64,000 bases of DNA from Hemicentrotus pulcherrimus (lineage: Eukaryota; Echinodermata; Echinoidea; Camarodonta; Strongylocentrotidae). This document shows positions 31,322-42,556 of this stretch, piece after piece. Each line of letters starts with the position of its first letter. The stretch's first letter is position 1. The notes under the pieces are model-generated. The model was not told the origin of the DNA and ran no database searches. It worked only from the letters and a program-made list of their open reading frames with translations. The stretch covers positions 98,398-162,397 of the forward strand of contig BEXV01000687.1 of assembly GCA_003118195.1 (NCBI GenBank), given 5' to 3'. Both the position numbers and the translations under genes were made by a program.

Positions 31322-31378
31322 AGTATCCAGTGTGTTTTACGAATGTTTGATGTTTCTCGGACTGGTATCCTAATTAAA
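31322..31378 (+). repeat. diverged copy of the sequence after the distal poly(A) signal
   Basis: It shares CCAGTGTGTTTTACGAATGTTTG and GACTGGT with 30849-30899. Confidence 0.8.
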
Positions 31379-31439
31379 TGTCTACTGTCTCAAATGTAGT
31401 CGCACATTTCTATTTTATTGATTTATCTGCCTCTTCCCC

Positions 31440-31520
31440 ATTTCCCTCCCTCACTCTCTCTCCCTTTTCCCTCATGCCTCGCTTTCTCTCTCATATGCGC
31501 TCTCTCTCTCTCTCTCTCCA
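31440..31520 (+). repeat. CT-rich microsatellite
   Basis: CTCTCTCT and CCCTCC tracts; no gene. Confidence 0.85.
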
Positions 31521-31848
31521 GGTCGAAAAAACAGTTGAAACCAGTTGGATTTTCAACTGGTATCTACTGGAATCAACTGGTATTGTTGAATGACATGGGA
31601 TTCTTTGTATGCAAATGCAAATTCATCTTAATGAACAATATATTATTTGGACAGAAGAGAAACAGTGTTTGTACTTATATATCTATATAATATCATATAA
31701 TATAATATCTATATGTCATGACAAATAAATCAATTAAGGGCAGATTTTTGCTTTACAGACTCAGCAAATTCGCCTCGCCTGCTTATTTACATGATTTAAC
31801 TTAACCATTTATATTCTAGCACTTTTAACCCTTATCCTCCTTGTCTTT

Positions 31849-32572
31849 NNNNNNNNNNNNNNNNNNNNNNNNNNNNNNNNNNNNNNNNNNNNNNNNNNNN
31901 NNNNNNNNNNNNNNNNNNNNNNNNNNNNNNNNNNNNNNNNNNNNNNNNNNNNNNNNNNNNNNNNNNNNNNNNNNNNNNNNNNNNNNNNNNNNNNNNNNNN
32001 NNNNNNNNNNNNNNNNNNNNNNNNNNNNNNNNNNNNNNNNNNNNNNNNNNNNNNNNNNNNNNNNNNNNNNNNNNNNNNNNNNNNNNNNNNNNNNNNNNNN
32101 NNNNNNNNNNNNNNNNNNNNNNNNNNNNNNNNNNNNNNNNNNNNNNNNNNNNNNNNNNNNNNNNNNNNNNNNNNNNNNNNNNNNNNNNNNNNNNNNNNNN
32201 NNNNNNNNNNNNNNNNNNNNNNNNNNNNNNNNNNNNNNNNNNNNNNNNNNNNNNNNNNNNNNNNNNNNNNNNNNNNNNNNNNNNNNNNNNNNNNNNNNNN
32301 NNNNNNNNNNNNNNNNNNNNNNNNNNNNNNNNNNNNNNNNNNNNNNNNNNNNNNNNNNNNNNNNNNNNNNNNNNNNNNNNNNNNNNNNNNNNNNNNNNNN
32401 NNNNNNNNNNNNNNNNNNNNNNNNNNNNNNNNNNNNNNNNNNNNNNNNNNNNNNNNNNNNNNNNNNNNNNNNNNNNNNNNNNNNNNNNNNNNNNNNNNNN
32501 NNNNNNNNNNNNNNNNNNNNNNNNNNNNNNNNNNNNNNNNNNNNNNNNNNNNNNNNNNNNNNNNNNNNNNNN
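31849..32572. other. assembly gap (724 N)
   Basis: Bounded on the right by a TA microsatellite (32573-32635), which probably caused the break. Confidence 1.
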
Positions 32573-32632
<60 letters not shown>

Positions 32633-32635
32633 TAT
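32573..32635. repeat. TA microsatellite
   Basis: (TA)n directly next to the gap. Confidence 0.95.
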
Positions 32636-33344
32636 AATTGATACAGCTGAACCATTGTCTCTGCCTATCTCTATGTTCCCCCTCCCACTCATTTTCATTC
32701 TATATATGTCACTTCTTTCTCGCCCTCTCTATCCGTTCTTTCCTTTCTCTCTCCTTTTTTCTCTCCTTCTTCTTCCTTTTGTTATATCGCTTTATTTCTC
32801 CCCTTTACCATTTTCTTTATTTCCTTCTTATCTAAAAATGGGCTCCATGGTTAGTATAAGCGTATCAATGTATAAACAGGTTTAACATATATGCCATGAA
32901 ATGTACAGTGATCATCACAAATTGTATGCCTCTGATTAAGTTTGATATTAACGACAATGACATGATAAACTACAAGAGGGTGTATCAAATTTGTTTGATC
33001 TTCCTCACACAAGCACCTTCATCCTTTTGGCCTCATAAAGAAATATGATGGAATAAATAAGGTTAGTAATTCACCATTGACAACAAATATTCCTTTTGTA
33101 TTACGTGATATTTTAAAAGCAAACACACTATTAACGAAACATATCACGCGAGGCCATAACGGTTGCAGTAACAGCTAAAATATCATTTATGTCTTTGTCG
33201 TTTACAATTCGTATAATTCCTTTTTTCGATGGTTTGTAATGAGTTTACCTTTCTTTCGTTTCCTTTTTTTTATACTGACGCCTATGTTGTTGTTTTTTTT
33301 TTCCTAGAAGAAATTTGTAAGGTAATTGTTATTTAAGAAGATTT
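32636..33344. other. intergenic stretch, nothing recognised
   Basis: AT-rich sequence with a CT-rich part (32650-32820). No coding pattern or clear repeat boundary seen. Confidence 0.5.
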
Positions 33345-33775
33345 AAAGCGTAATTTATGAGCATTTAATATGATGGCGTATACAACATGTAATCTCTTAA
33401 CAGATTCCAAAGCTTCATCGGTAAGTACGTAAATATCACAGGAGATAAGTAATCATAAACTATGTAACGACATGATAGCTGATATTACCATAAACAGGCC
33501 GATTAAATTACAAACACCCCTTATCACAAGCCTATGAGAAAAACTGCAGGGCATACACGTAGGCCATCGTGATTACCAACGTTGTCACTTTTTTTAAAAA
33601 TAGATTGCGCCAAACACAAGCAGTGTCGTAAGCATTGGCACATACAGAATGATTTTGATACACTTATAAATTTATTAATTACAAAAACCCATAAATATAT
33701 TGTATTTTTTCTAGCATGTGGTCATACCTATTAAGAATTGTTATTTCATTTAAACTTTCTATTTAGAAAACGCTT
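33345..33775 (+). repeat. old duplicated block, copy A
   Basis: It shares an ordered series of blocks with 35845-37163: TAATTTATGAGCAT, TAATCTCTTAACA, TATGTAACGACATGATAGCTG, TACACGTAGGCCAT and ACTTTCTATTTA. No ORF. Confidence 0.8.
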
Positions 33776-33924
33776 GGAATTGCCCTGGTGCCAATGCTTT
33801 TATGCTCAATCTTCATAGCAGGGTCCTGGAACCTGCATAAATATATAAAAGCCTATATCACCTATTTTTTCATGTAATAGTGGTTTATGCTGTATGGAAA
33901 TATATATTCTTCATACTAAAATAT

Positions 33925-33945
33925 TCTCTCTCTCTCTCACACGCA

Positions 33946-33982
<37 letters not shown>

Positions 33983-34012
33983 TCTCTCTCTCTCTCTCCA
34001 TCCCTCTCTCTC
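33925..34012 (+). repeat. CT and CA microsatellite
   Basis: (CT)n, (CA)n and (CT)n runs. Confidence 0.95.
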
Positions 34013-34320
34013 CCTCACATCATATAATCATACAATAATAGTTTATGCTGCATGAAATAGTTTTTGCTAATAATAAGGATGACGCTTTCCGTTACGAAAT
34101 AGTGGCATCATTTGTTTTTCTAATATCGAAGAGGATTCGATCTTTGGTGTATACAAAATGTCGTTTCTCCAATATCATAACAAAGTTGATATGGAAATAG
34201 CTTTGAACCTGATTCAAGTGTTGCTTTTTTGTGAATAACGATGTAATTTAAGATGCTACCAGTTCCAAAGGCCTAACATTCTTATCTTGGAGATATGATA
34301 TCAAGTACATATTCAAACAA

Positions 34321-35014
34321 ATCGTCGCCGTTTTCACGAACCGGCACAGCCCAACGCGCAACGAAATAAGTACATTCTGAGAAAAACGCGTATTACGTTT
34401 AGCCCGTTTTGAATTCGCCAGAAACATGCCTTATCTCAAATTTTATATCACAAAATACATATCAATGAAAGGAAAATATTCTGTATTTTCTATACATTCC
34501 ATTTGTTAAGCATAATGACAATTACTATTAATATTACGAAGCTTTGGACTCTCGTGCCGGTTCGTGAAAATATTATTTTGCTGTTTACGTAGCAAAAATA
34601 TTTTCACGAACCGGCACAAGCCACTGTGTCGTTTTTCCTATGTAACTTTACGCGCAAGACAAAAGCGCTCGCGCTGTCTCAGCGCGTATTTCATTTTCAC
34701 GAACCGGCACAACCGCCTGTGTCGCGTCGTCTAGGTCTTGTAAGCGCAAAGATATTTTCACGAACCGGCACAGCCCATTGACTTATAACGGCGCGTGCCG
34801 GTTCGTGAAAATATGAATTGTGCTTTTTGGCTCGTGTGTCGTTTTTTTCACTTGTGTAACCATGGATATCTCAAAAACTAAAGCGTTTTGGATGCTGAAA
34901 TTTGGTGAAATGAAAGATTGTTGATAACTTATGCTAAAAATGAAAAAAAAATAAAAACTATATTTTGAAGGGATTTCGGTGGCTTGTGCCGGTTCGTGAA
35001 AACGGCGACGAAAT
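34321..35014. mobile_element. inverted-repeat element with seven copies of an 18-bp motif
   Basis: The ends CGTCGCCGTTTTCACGAACC and GGTTCGTGAAAACGGCGACG are inverted, and AAAT flanks both. The motif TTTTCACGAACCGGCACA occurs forward at 34331, 34601, 34694 and 34755, and reversed (with at most one mismatch) at 34553, 34794 and 34985. The second and third copies form a hairpin. No ORF. Probably a non-autonomous DNA transposon. Confidence 0.85.
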
Positions 35015-35844
35015 ATTACTTAAGGTAAAACGCACGCAATGTTGAACAGCATGTCGTCATTAAAAGTATTTCAAAATAGATGGTGCCGTTGATTTAACAG
35101 CATGGTAGGGAAGATAGACTGGGGTGACCTGGAATGGGAAGGGGTGGGACACCTCATCTAGCACAAAAGAGGTATTTAATCTCTAGTATTTGAAAACTAG
35201 TTAGTGTTCCTTTTAAATACTATTGTTAATGCCGTTTGTGTAATTTTTGTCTTTCTTTGTTTGTTTCGAATACATATACATATACATATATATGAGCCAA
35301 TTCAATTCGTCTGCATATTTACATATCTATCCATTTCTATTTGAACACTCTCTTCATAATATTGAAGAAATAAAATGATTGATGTGGTTAAAGTATTTTA
35401 TTTTTGACATTTGTCAACAAAAACATGTTTTATTATTTCAGAAAATCAAGTTATAGATCTAGAAACGGGATTTCAATCTTGCTGCTTTGTTGTCATTTAT
35501 AAAGGCGAAATTAGTAGAGAAAAAGATCAATAAATATTTGACCAAAATACGATAAAAAAGGAAGTAATTATTTATTTTCTATTTTGAATTTTTTGTTTGA
35601 AGTCTTGATTTAATGGAAAGATGTAAATACTTGTTAATATTATCATTATTACAAAGGCTATCATCATTAGCGAATTGATATTATTCTTCAAATTCCTTTT
35701 ACATTATTCACTGTATTATAAGCATTACTAATTCTGTTATGTGGGGAAATGTACTTTATTTTGTAATTATCGACGCCTGCACCTTCTAGTCCTCCTAGTA
35801 TACTGTGTAATAAAGGTTATTGTAAGTTTACCCAATTGTGCATA

Positions 35845-37163
35845 ATTTATGAGCATATAATATGAAGGTGTATACGGGATTTAATCTCTTAACATACTCC
35901 AAACCTTTTTTGATTTGATTTATTTACCAACAGCAATACATTTCATACAAAAAATTACATATACACGTACAAGAAGAAAAACTATTGGTTGGTAAAAGGG
36001 GCCAGATAATAGCACATGTGCTAGTCGAGCCTTACCCCTGAAACAGCTAAACAAAGTATTTTGGTACAAATCAGTTTAGAGAACGTTTTACAAAATAAAT
36101 AAATAATGAATTTACTTTTACATTAGATAATCAAAAAAATAAAAATGAATAATCAGTACTCAACAATGTCTTACATTGTACAAACTAATAATGTAAAATA
36201 TTAACATTGGATTGTTTACACTTGATATTTCATTCATGAAACGTTCAACAAAATGACTTGTAATCGAATTCCGAAACCTATTTGTAGACCTTGTCAATCT
36301 GACATCAACAGGTATCTATTCCAAAATTCACTGCCCACAACAAACAATGAAAATTTACCTTGTGTCGTTCTTTATTTTGGAAGACGTAATTGTCCACCTT
36401 CTTTTTGTCTTGTGGAATAGCTATGTTCTATAATGTCACAGTACTCTATCAAAATATAATGCAAATTGTCATTGACTAGGTCAAACATAAAAGTAGAAAT
36501 GGATAAATCATTTAAATTATACAAATTTAGGATTCACAATCTTTTAAATAATGGATCTGAAGGAGTTCTCCATTCACTAAATGTTATGGCACGAACTGCC
36601 ATTTTCTGTGAATATAATATACTTCTTAGGCTAGTCTTATAAGTGCTTCCCCACACCTCTATTCCGTGAGAGATGCGTGGTTGTATAAATGCTTTATATA
36701 ATAATATCAGAGTACGGCTAGGAACAAAATGTCGCAATCTAAATAGCACTCCAACTCTCTTTCTAATACACTGATTTACAAAACGAATATGGCTAGTCAG
36801 TAAGTACTAAACTCTCGCAGGAGGTAAGCAATCATAAAATATGTAACGACATGATAGCTGCTACTACCATAAACAGACCGATTGAACAAATATTCCTTAT
36901 CACAAGCCGCTGAGAAGAATGCAGGTCTTACACGTAGGCCATTGTGATTTATATCAATGTTATCACTTGATCAAAATAGATGGTGCCAAACACATTCTTT
37001 TTCAAAGGTGCCTACCTCATAGATTGCTCTTGGCACACAAAGAATCATATTGGTACACTGGAAATTCAGTAATTATGATAACTCTTCAATATATTCCAAA
37101 ACTCCAGCATGATGCTCACATCAATTAAGACTATGTCATTTTATTAACACTTTCTATTTAAAC
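35845..37163 (+). repeat. old duplicated block, copy B, split by a LINE insertion
   Basis: Matches copy A at 35845-35905 and again at about 36795-37163. The intervening ~890 bases are a minus-strand non-LTR retrotransposon end absent from copy A. Confidence 0.8.
35906..36795 (-). pseudogene. 3' end of a non-LTR (LINE) retrotransposon, broken
   Basis: On the minus strand the frame upstream of 36534 reads RLRHFVPSRTLILLYKAFIQ, then PRISHGIEVWGSTYKTSLRS, the thumb region after the reverse transcriptase of Jockey/CR1-like elements. A stop and frameshifts follow, with fragments continuing to about 36250. The low-coordinate end is an A/T-rich tail (AAATAAATCAAATCAAAAAA on the minus strand) at about 35906-35930. 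It is inserted in copy B of the duplicated block. Confidence 0.8.
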
Positions 37164-37269
37164 TGTCATTATGAGTATGTCTGTGTTGATGGGTATGGAC
37201 ATAGGTGTCTGCATGGTTCCGCATGGGTATGTGTCTATAATGTGTTGGTGTATACATATATAATCATGT

Positions 37270-38439
37270 TCTACTTCTAACCCCGCCCCTTCTCCCTCCC
37301 CCTTTCTCTTTATCTCTCCTTAACTCTCAAAATATCCTTTCTTTCTCTTTTACTCTAAATCTTTTCGATCCCTGTTCTCCCATTCACTCCATGTCTTACT
37401 TTCTATTCTCCATCCTTTTATATACTTTTATTTATTTATTTTTTTTATCTAAGACGACATTCATACGGACGAATTAATCAGCGTTTAATATTTGATGCTT
37501 TTGAATCAAAATATGAAAATATTATTCTTACAATCAATGGGATGAATTGAAGCCTTCCCAAATCTAAAGTTTGTGCAATTCTGTCAAGTCGCAGCCTTCT
37601 TTCCGGTATAAACATTTTGTTTCTAAATTGTTATTATGTTCGTGTGTAGGGATGTAGATCACAAGTCAGTGTTGAAGCAATTCGTCTTTGCAATAAGTAC
37701 AATGTGTTAAACAAAACAAAAAATAAAAAAAAATAGATACACATTTAGCTAGCGATGAGTTATTACATTCACATGTAACATGTGAATAACAATAGCAAGG
37801 ATCCTAATTGCATGCTAATTACATATATTAGAGGAAGCGAGTTTGATTTTTTTTTTAACGGCTTGTCCTACGTAAAAACAGATATTTTTTTGGCATTCTA
37901 TTGAAAAATAATTATTCGTGACAGGTGAAAGAAATATGACGTAATGAGGCACTTAATGCAGACGTATGTATCAAACGTCATGTAATGCCATATTTTTGAC
38001 AGATTTAAGTTTTTACAACATCTTGCACAAGGTCATTCTTGCTATTTTTGATTTTAAAAATCTGCTTCTTTGGCATTAATGGTGCTTTATACTTTATGGA
38101 AGTGGTAATTCGTCATAATAAAAATGGAACTCATTTTATGAAAAACTGACGTGACTTGTCTTTATAAAGGTTGTTTTTCTGGGTGTATATACTTTATTGT
38201 AAAATTTTTCTTTTAAAACTGTATATTTCATTGAATTTCATACCGATAGTGACATGGTAATTTATAATCTTGTCGAACTTTTTCTTTTAATACAATTCAC
38301 TACGAGAGAGTAACATCATTAGACTGTGCAATATCATAATTATTTTAGTTTTGCTCATATATCGTCCGTCTATGAACCTGTTATGGCAATCAATTAAACA
38401 ATCTAAAACCCGAAAGCAATCTACGCTAGAGGAAGGCAG
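37270..38439. other. intergenic stretch, nothing recognised
   Basis: A CT-rich tract (37275-37445), then AT-rich sequence with no coding pattern seen. Confidence 0.5.
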
Positions 38440-38790
38440 ACACATCAAAGAAGTTGACCGGTGAAAGACTTAATATGACAAAAATGAGACAGTTATGATT
38501 TTAGGGAAAGTTGTACACTGGGAGGAACCGAGCTTTGTTATTCTGGCTCATTTTTTCTGATTGAGGTGTCATATGAAATTGCAGAAGAATAACTTTCTAG
38601 AAATGTGAGTTTCCCTTTAAAATTCAGATACCGCCCGCCATACGACTTTTCGGTACTCTCTCTTCCAATTGTTTTTAATCACTCATGCGTGGAATATGCA
38701 TCATATGAGTTGCACCAAACGAAGAAGAGGATCTAAGCTTTTCAAATTTGTGTCATTTATTAATTAAAGTTGTGATTAAGTTATGACAAA
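38440..38790 (+). repeat. inverted partner of 43680-43990
   Basis: It shares, in reverse complement, TCTGGCTCATTTT, GAGGTGTCATAT, CAGATACCGCCCGCC, ATCACTCATGCGTG and CATATGAGTTGCA. Diverged; no ORF. Confidence 0.75.
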
Positions 38791-39551
38791 AATACGACGA
38801 TTCACGGTTTCTTTTTTTTTTCTTTCTGAGACGCACTCTATATTGGTAAAGTGAGGGATATACTTTCAATCCACCAAGAAATTTTATCTTTAACAAAAAA
38901 ATATGTATAACAAATATGGGCGTGGGCGTAGGCGTCTATTGATGTGGGTGTGTATTGGTGTGTATGGGGCGTTACCTTAAACTTGTTTGTATGGTGTAAG
39001 GGTATGGTGTTTATGTGTATGGGTAAGTGCGGGTGTGGTTGGGTATGAGCGTGGGTTTATATGGATGTGAGTTAGTATGGGCACGGATTATTATTATCAA
39101 CTATGTAGTTCCGTTCTATCTGATGGTTTTGTGATTAATTTACACAATAGTACGTTTTCAGTAAGTGCAAACAGGTCCTTTATCAGATATCACAGTTCCG
39201 GAATTCATTCATTATTGGTGTACCCATTAAACACCAGACAAGATTGGCAATGTCCTGCAATGCTACCAGTGGCCATTTACATTTGTTTTGCCTGGATAGA
39301 AGGCATATTCAAGAATTTTGCAGGGGATGAACCCAACTCTACTTTACATTATTAACGGAGAGGGGCGTTCTTTTATTTAGACATCAAGTGCCATCGAATG
39401 GCAGAGTCTTTGTGATCCACTGACACACAGTTTTGCACACGAAGCAAAGCAAAACAAAGATGTCAAAAGAAAAAAAAAGTTATATTAAAAAATGCCACCA
39501 AAACGAATGGAAAAAAAAAAATAATAATAATTCGCTTCACATTATAGCTAT

Positions 39552-39882
39552 AAAGGTAAAGACCAGTATTGGAAACGCCCCAATTTCAAAAAATGAAATG
39601 GAAACTCTCATAAACCAATCATGTGAAAGAATATGTTTTGACTAATACATGATGATAAACAACTTGCCTGGAAACCGCCTACTAATTCATATATTTGGTA
39701 AATTTGTTTCTCTCATGGTATGTGAGAGATATAGGGTAGTCCCATATTCATCTTTCTGTGTATAGTGCTTGTAACTTTACGAAGAATGGGCCAAATTTCT
39801 TAGATGATCAACCTTTTCTGATGGATTCCACAACGTTTCTTTCACAATGCAATCGCATGACCATAACTAGACTTTACCTTTG
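39552..39882. mobile_element. MITE, copy 1 (pair with 60567-60940)
   Basis: Ends AAAGGTAAAG and CTTTACCTTT are inverted. The inside is almost identical to 60567-60940 (for example GTATTGGAAACGCCCCAATT), apart from ~40 bases missing near 39797. Confidence 0.85.
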
Positions 39883-40689
39883 AAGCGAAACTTTTTCATT
39901 GTGATGTCCCAATAAGGATTATAGGCTGTCACTTGATTGTCAGCTGAAAGAAAACATATTTGTATCGATATGTATTTTTCTTATTAACAATACAAACTTG
40001 TGATCTTTAATTTATGAAATATTTTCAACACTTCTTAAATGTATCAAAATACAGTGATAACGATGGTAATAATCAAATATGTTGATTGCTCTCAAAAAGG
40101 AAAGAAACTGTAGGAGGAAACCGGATTTAATATTTTAAGTAATACAATTAACCTTTTTTAAAAATCTTAATAGTTTGTGAGGGGCTGTCTACGTGTATGT
40201 ATAGCATTAATAAGCTAATACAGAAAAAAAAATGATACGTACACCATCTATTGACAATTCAACAAAACAGTGGTTTGTTCTTTCAGCTGCTGTGGAGAGT
40301 ATGTATGCTGTGCGAATATAGTGACGTTTAATAGCCCTGCACATTGTCAACGGTTTTCTTTTATTTTTAAAAAAATTTTAATGTGTGTATTTATTGTCAT
40401 AACTCTAACAAACAAACAATGAATTTATTTTGGATGATGGACGGTTAAAAGAATGTTCAAATATTATTTTGGTTTAATCATGGACCTATTACGGATAGAC
40501 ATTCATCGTTTTCTTAACGAATTCATTGTGTTGTCTCCGTTAATGTCGTCTCAAACTCTCAATGCAATGACATTCTGTACATGTTTCATCATTTGATCTC
40601 ATGATGGTCACCGCCAAAGAGCCGGGACATAATCAAGATAGTGATTTGTCACATATTAAACTCAATGCGCCCTTTTGATCGATCCTCGT

Positions 40690-41560
40690 TTCTACACTTG
40701 AGGACCTCGTCTTTGCAGATGATCTCGCTCTACTCTCACACACCCACCAGCATATGCAGGAAAAAACATCCAGACTCAGTGGTTTTGCCCAGCAAATTGG
40801 CTTGAAGATCAGACAAAAGAAAAAGAGGTGATAACCCTGAACATCTCGGACCCTTTACCTATACAAGCAAACGGGGAAAACCAACGTATTACTGAGGAGT
40901 TTACTTACCTCGGCAGCCCTGTCAGGCACGACAGAGGCGCAGGCAAAGACATTAAGAGCCGTCTTAGACCCCGTTCTCACTCACTGTGAAAGTGGCCTTA
41001 GTTAGACCGCTCCAGAGGAACGGGTCTTGAGGTACGGTTAGCGAGCGTTCACAATCCGAGCAATTTGTTTTATGGCTTAAACCGCTCCACGAGTCAAAGT
41101 GGTCTTGTTGCTATGGCAGCCCAGGTCAGCAGGTCATTTTTTTTTCGCGCGCGGAATACAAACCGTTTGTACCGTACTTCATGTTTCGCACGGAACGTTA
41201 CTAGATCACTTCCGCTCAAAGTACGCTTCCGCTCACATTGCACGTTTGAGAGGTCCAAACCGCTCTTAATAAGACCCGTTCCTAAGGCCACCTCCAGAGG
41301 TGGTCTTCTGGAGCGGTCTAGAAGTCCACTTCCTGGACCACTTTGACCGTTCTCACCCACCTAAGAACTGCTCCTCAGGAACGGGTCTTAGTTAGACCGC
41401 TCCAACGAAGTGAATGAGAACGGGGTCTAAATAAAGCCAGAAATGCGCTCAGAATGTTCAATAATAGCAGTACAGCAACAAGAGCCAGCCAAAATTGTAC
41501 CAGAGCTGTGTCGTTTCCACTCTCTTGTACATGTGTAAAAGTGTGCGAATCAGTAATAAT
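40690..41560 (+). pseudogene. broken non-LTR reverse transcriptase, interrupted by an inverted-repeat element
   Basis: The plus frame reads LEDLVFADDLALLSHTHQHM; FADD is the catalytic palm motif. A frameshift in the A/G-rich tract near 40820 shifts to a frame with EEFTYLGSPVRHDRGAGKDI. After the insertion at 40969-41428 the same protein resumes with KARNALRMFNN and LYQSCVVSTLLY. It resembles the RTE/CR1-like elements common in marine invertebrates. Inactive. Confidence 0.85.
40969..41428. mobile_element. inverted-repeat DNA element inserted in the reverse transcriptase
   Basis: It starts GACCCCGTTCTCACTCAC and ends GTGAATGAGAACGGGGTC. TA lies directly outside both ends, fitting a TA target duplication. 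The inner part repeats TAGACCGCTCC and AACGGGTCTT in both orientations. ORFs on both strands here are shadows. Confidence 0.85.
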
Positions 41561-42340
41561 ACATTTTATATCACCAAAATCGTCTGCTTTTCAACTTTGC
41601 TGCTCCCCATTGGGGATGTTTTTTTCTTTTTTCTTTCAAGACATACTCTTACAAGGCACACCATCCAAACAAAACCCACGAGAGGGAAACTGCTCCTTTG
41701 TCAATTACCGTAAATGTTTACGCAGTCGTTATTGTTAAAACAGCTGAATGTTCTAATTAAGATGCACATAATCAGAAGGTGGTGACTCTCATTGTATCAA
41801 AGAAAGAAACACGTCGAATGTCCATCCGTAATAGGTCCATGGTTTAATTCGGGAGATTAGGTTGTATTGTCATAAAACACATAGGTAGAATGATTTTTTT
41901 GTAAACAAACGTGGGTTTGCTAAGAAATCCTTGTTTGTGTTTGAAGGGATGTTTAATAACAAATCAAAANAAAAGATCTTTGATTCCAAGTCTTTTGAAG
42001 TATAAACCTTCACTTTCATGGGCATTGATCTACTTCATAAAATTTGAGCTGAGCATGGTTAATCATAAATGGGACGAAAGAGAAAAAAAATCGTTCTAAC
42101 ATTTACCTAGAAGTAAGATTTCTTTGTTAAGGACAAGACCTGTAGGTGGTTTCAACTTAGACTCATGGCAACCGTTTTCAGAATACATGAACAAAGTTAT
42201 TCAGATATTAATTGCTTTTAGGGTCACGGTTAAATATATTGCCCCAAAGGATCCCGAAACGGTAGTGTGACCCCAAACGAATTATGTCCAGAAAATGAAC
42301 GAATGAAGGAAAGGACAACCAAATACGCACGAAGGCGCGG
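41561..42340 (-). other. presumed 3' UTR and downstream of the SDR gene
   Basis: No coding sequence seen. A single N at 41970. No clear AATAAA on the minus strand; ATTAAA variants occur near 41842 and 41950. Confidence 0.4.
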
Positions 42341-42556
42341 TCACATCTCTGAGCCGTCATCATTGCATTGGTCGACATCTGCATCGTCTGCTCCTTGTAC
42401 AGACGCACCTGTTGTCTCCCTTCGATAGCTCTTCCCATCTTCTCTTGGTCTGTATCCGGCCATCTTTGGAATAAAATCGAGTTCGATACACGAGTAAGCC
42501 ATGTCGATCACAGACTTCTCTATCTCAATTGGGTCATTGACGAGTACGGATCTACC
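42341..42556 (-). CDS. SDR gene terminal exon, stop at 42341-42343
   Basis: Seventy-two codons in phase 0. It reads GRSVLVNDPIEIEKSVIDMA, then YSCIELDFIPKMAGYRP, a typical family C-terminus. A polar tail rich in Asp and Gly follows, ending GSEM and TGA. Confidence 0.9.
   Translation of the reverse strand, partial: GRSVLVNDPIEIEKSVIDMAYSCIELDFIPKMAGYRPREDGKSYRRETTGASVQGADDADVDQCNDDGSEM

Noticed and set aside
31825..32698. Long ORFs on both strands.
   Set aside because: They consist of N-gap placeholders plus a TA repeat. The same applies at 53049-53985 and 14979-15416, apart from the CNBD exon.
39077..39355. A 92-residue plus-strand ORF between repeats.
   Set aside because: No recognised motif, no splice context and a GT-repeat just upstream. 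Not supported as a gene.
41065..41360. ORFs of about 90 residues on both strands.
   Set aside because: They lie wholly within an inverted-repeat element and mirror each other.
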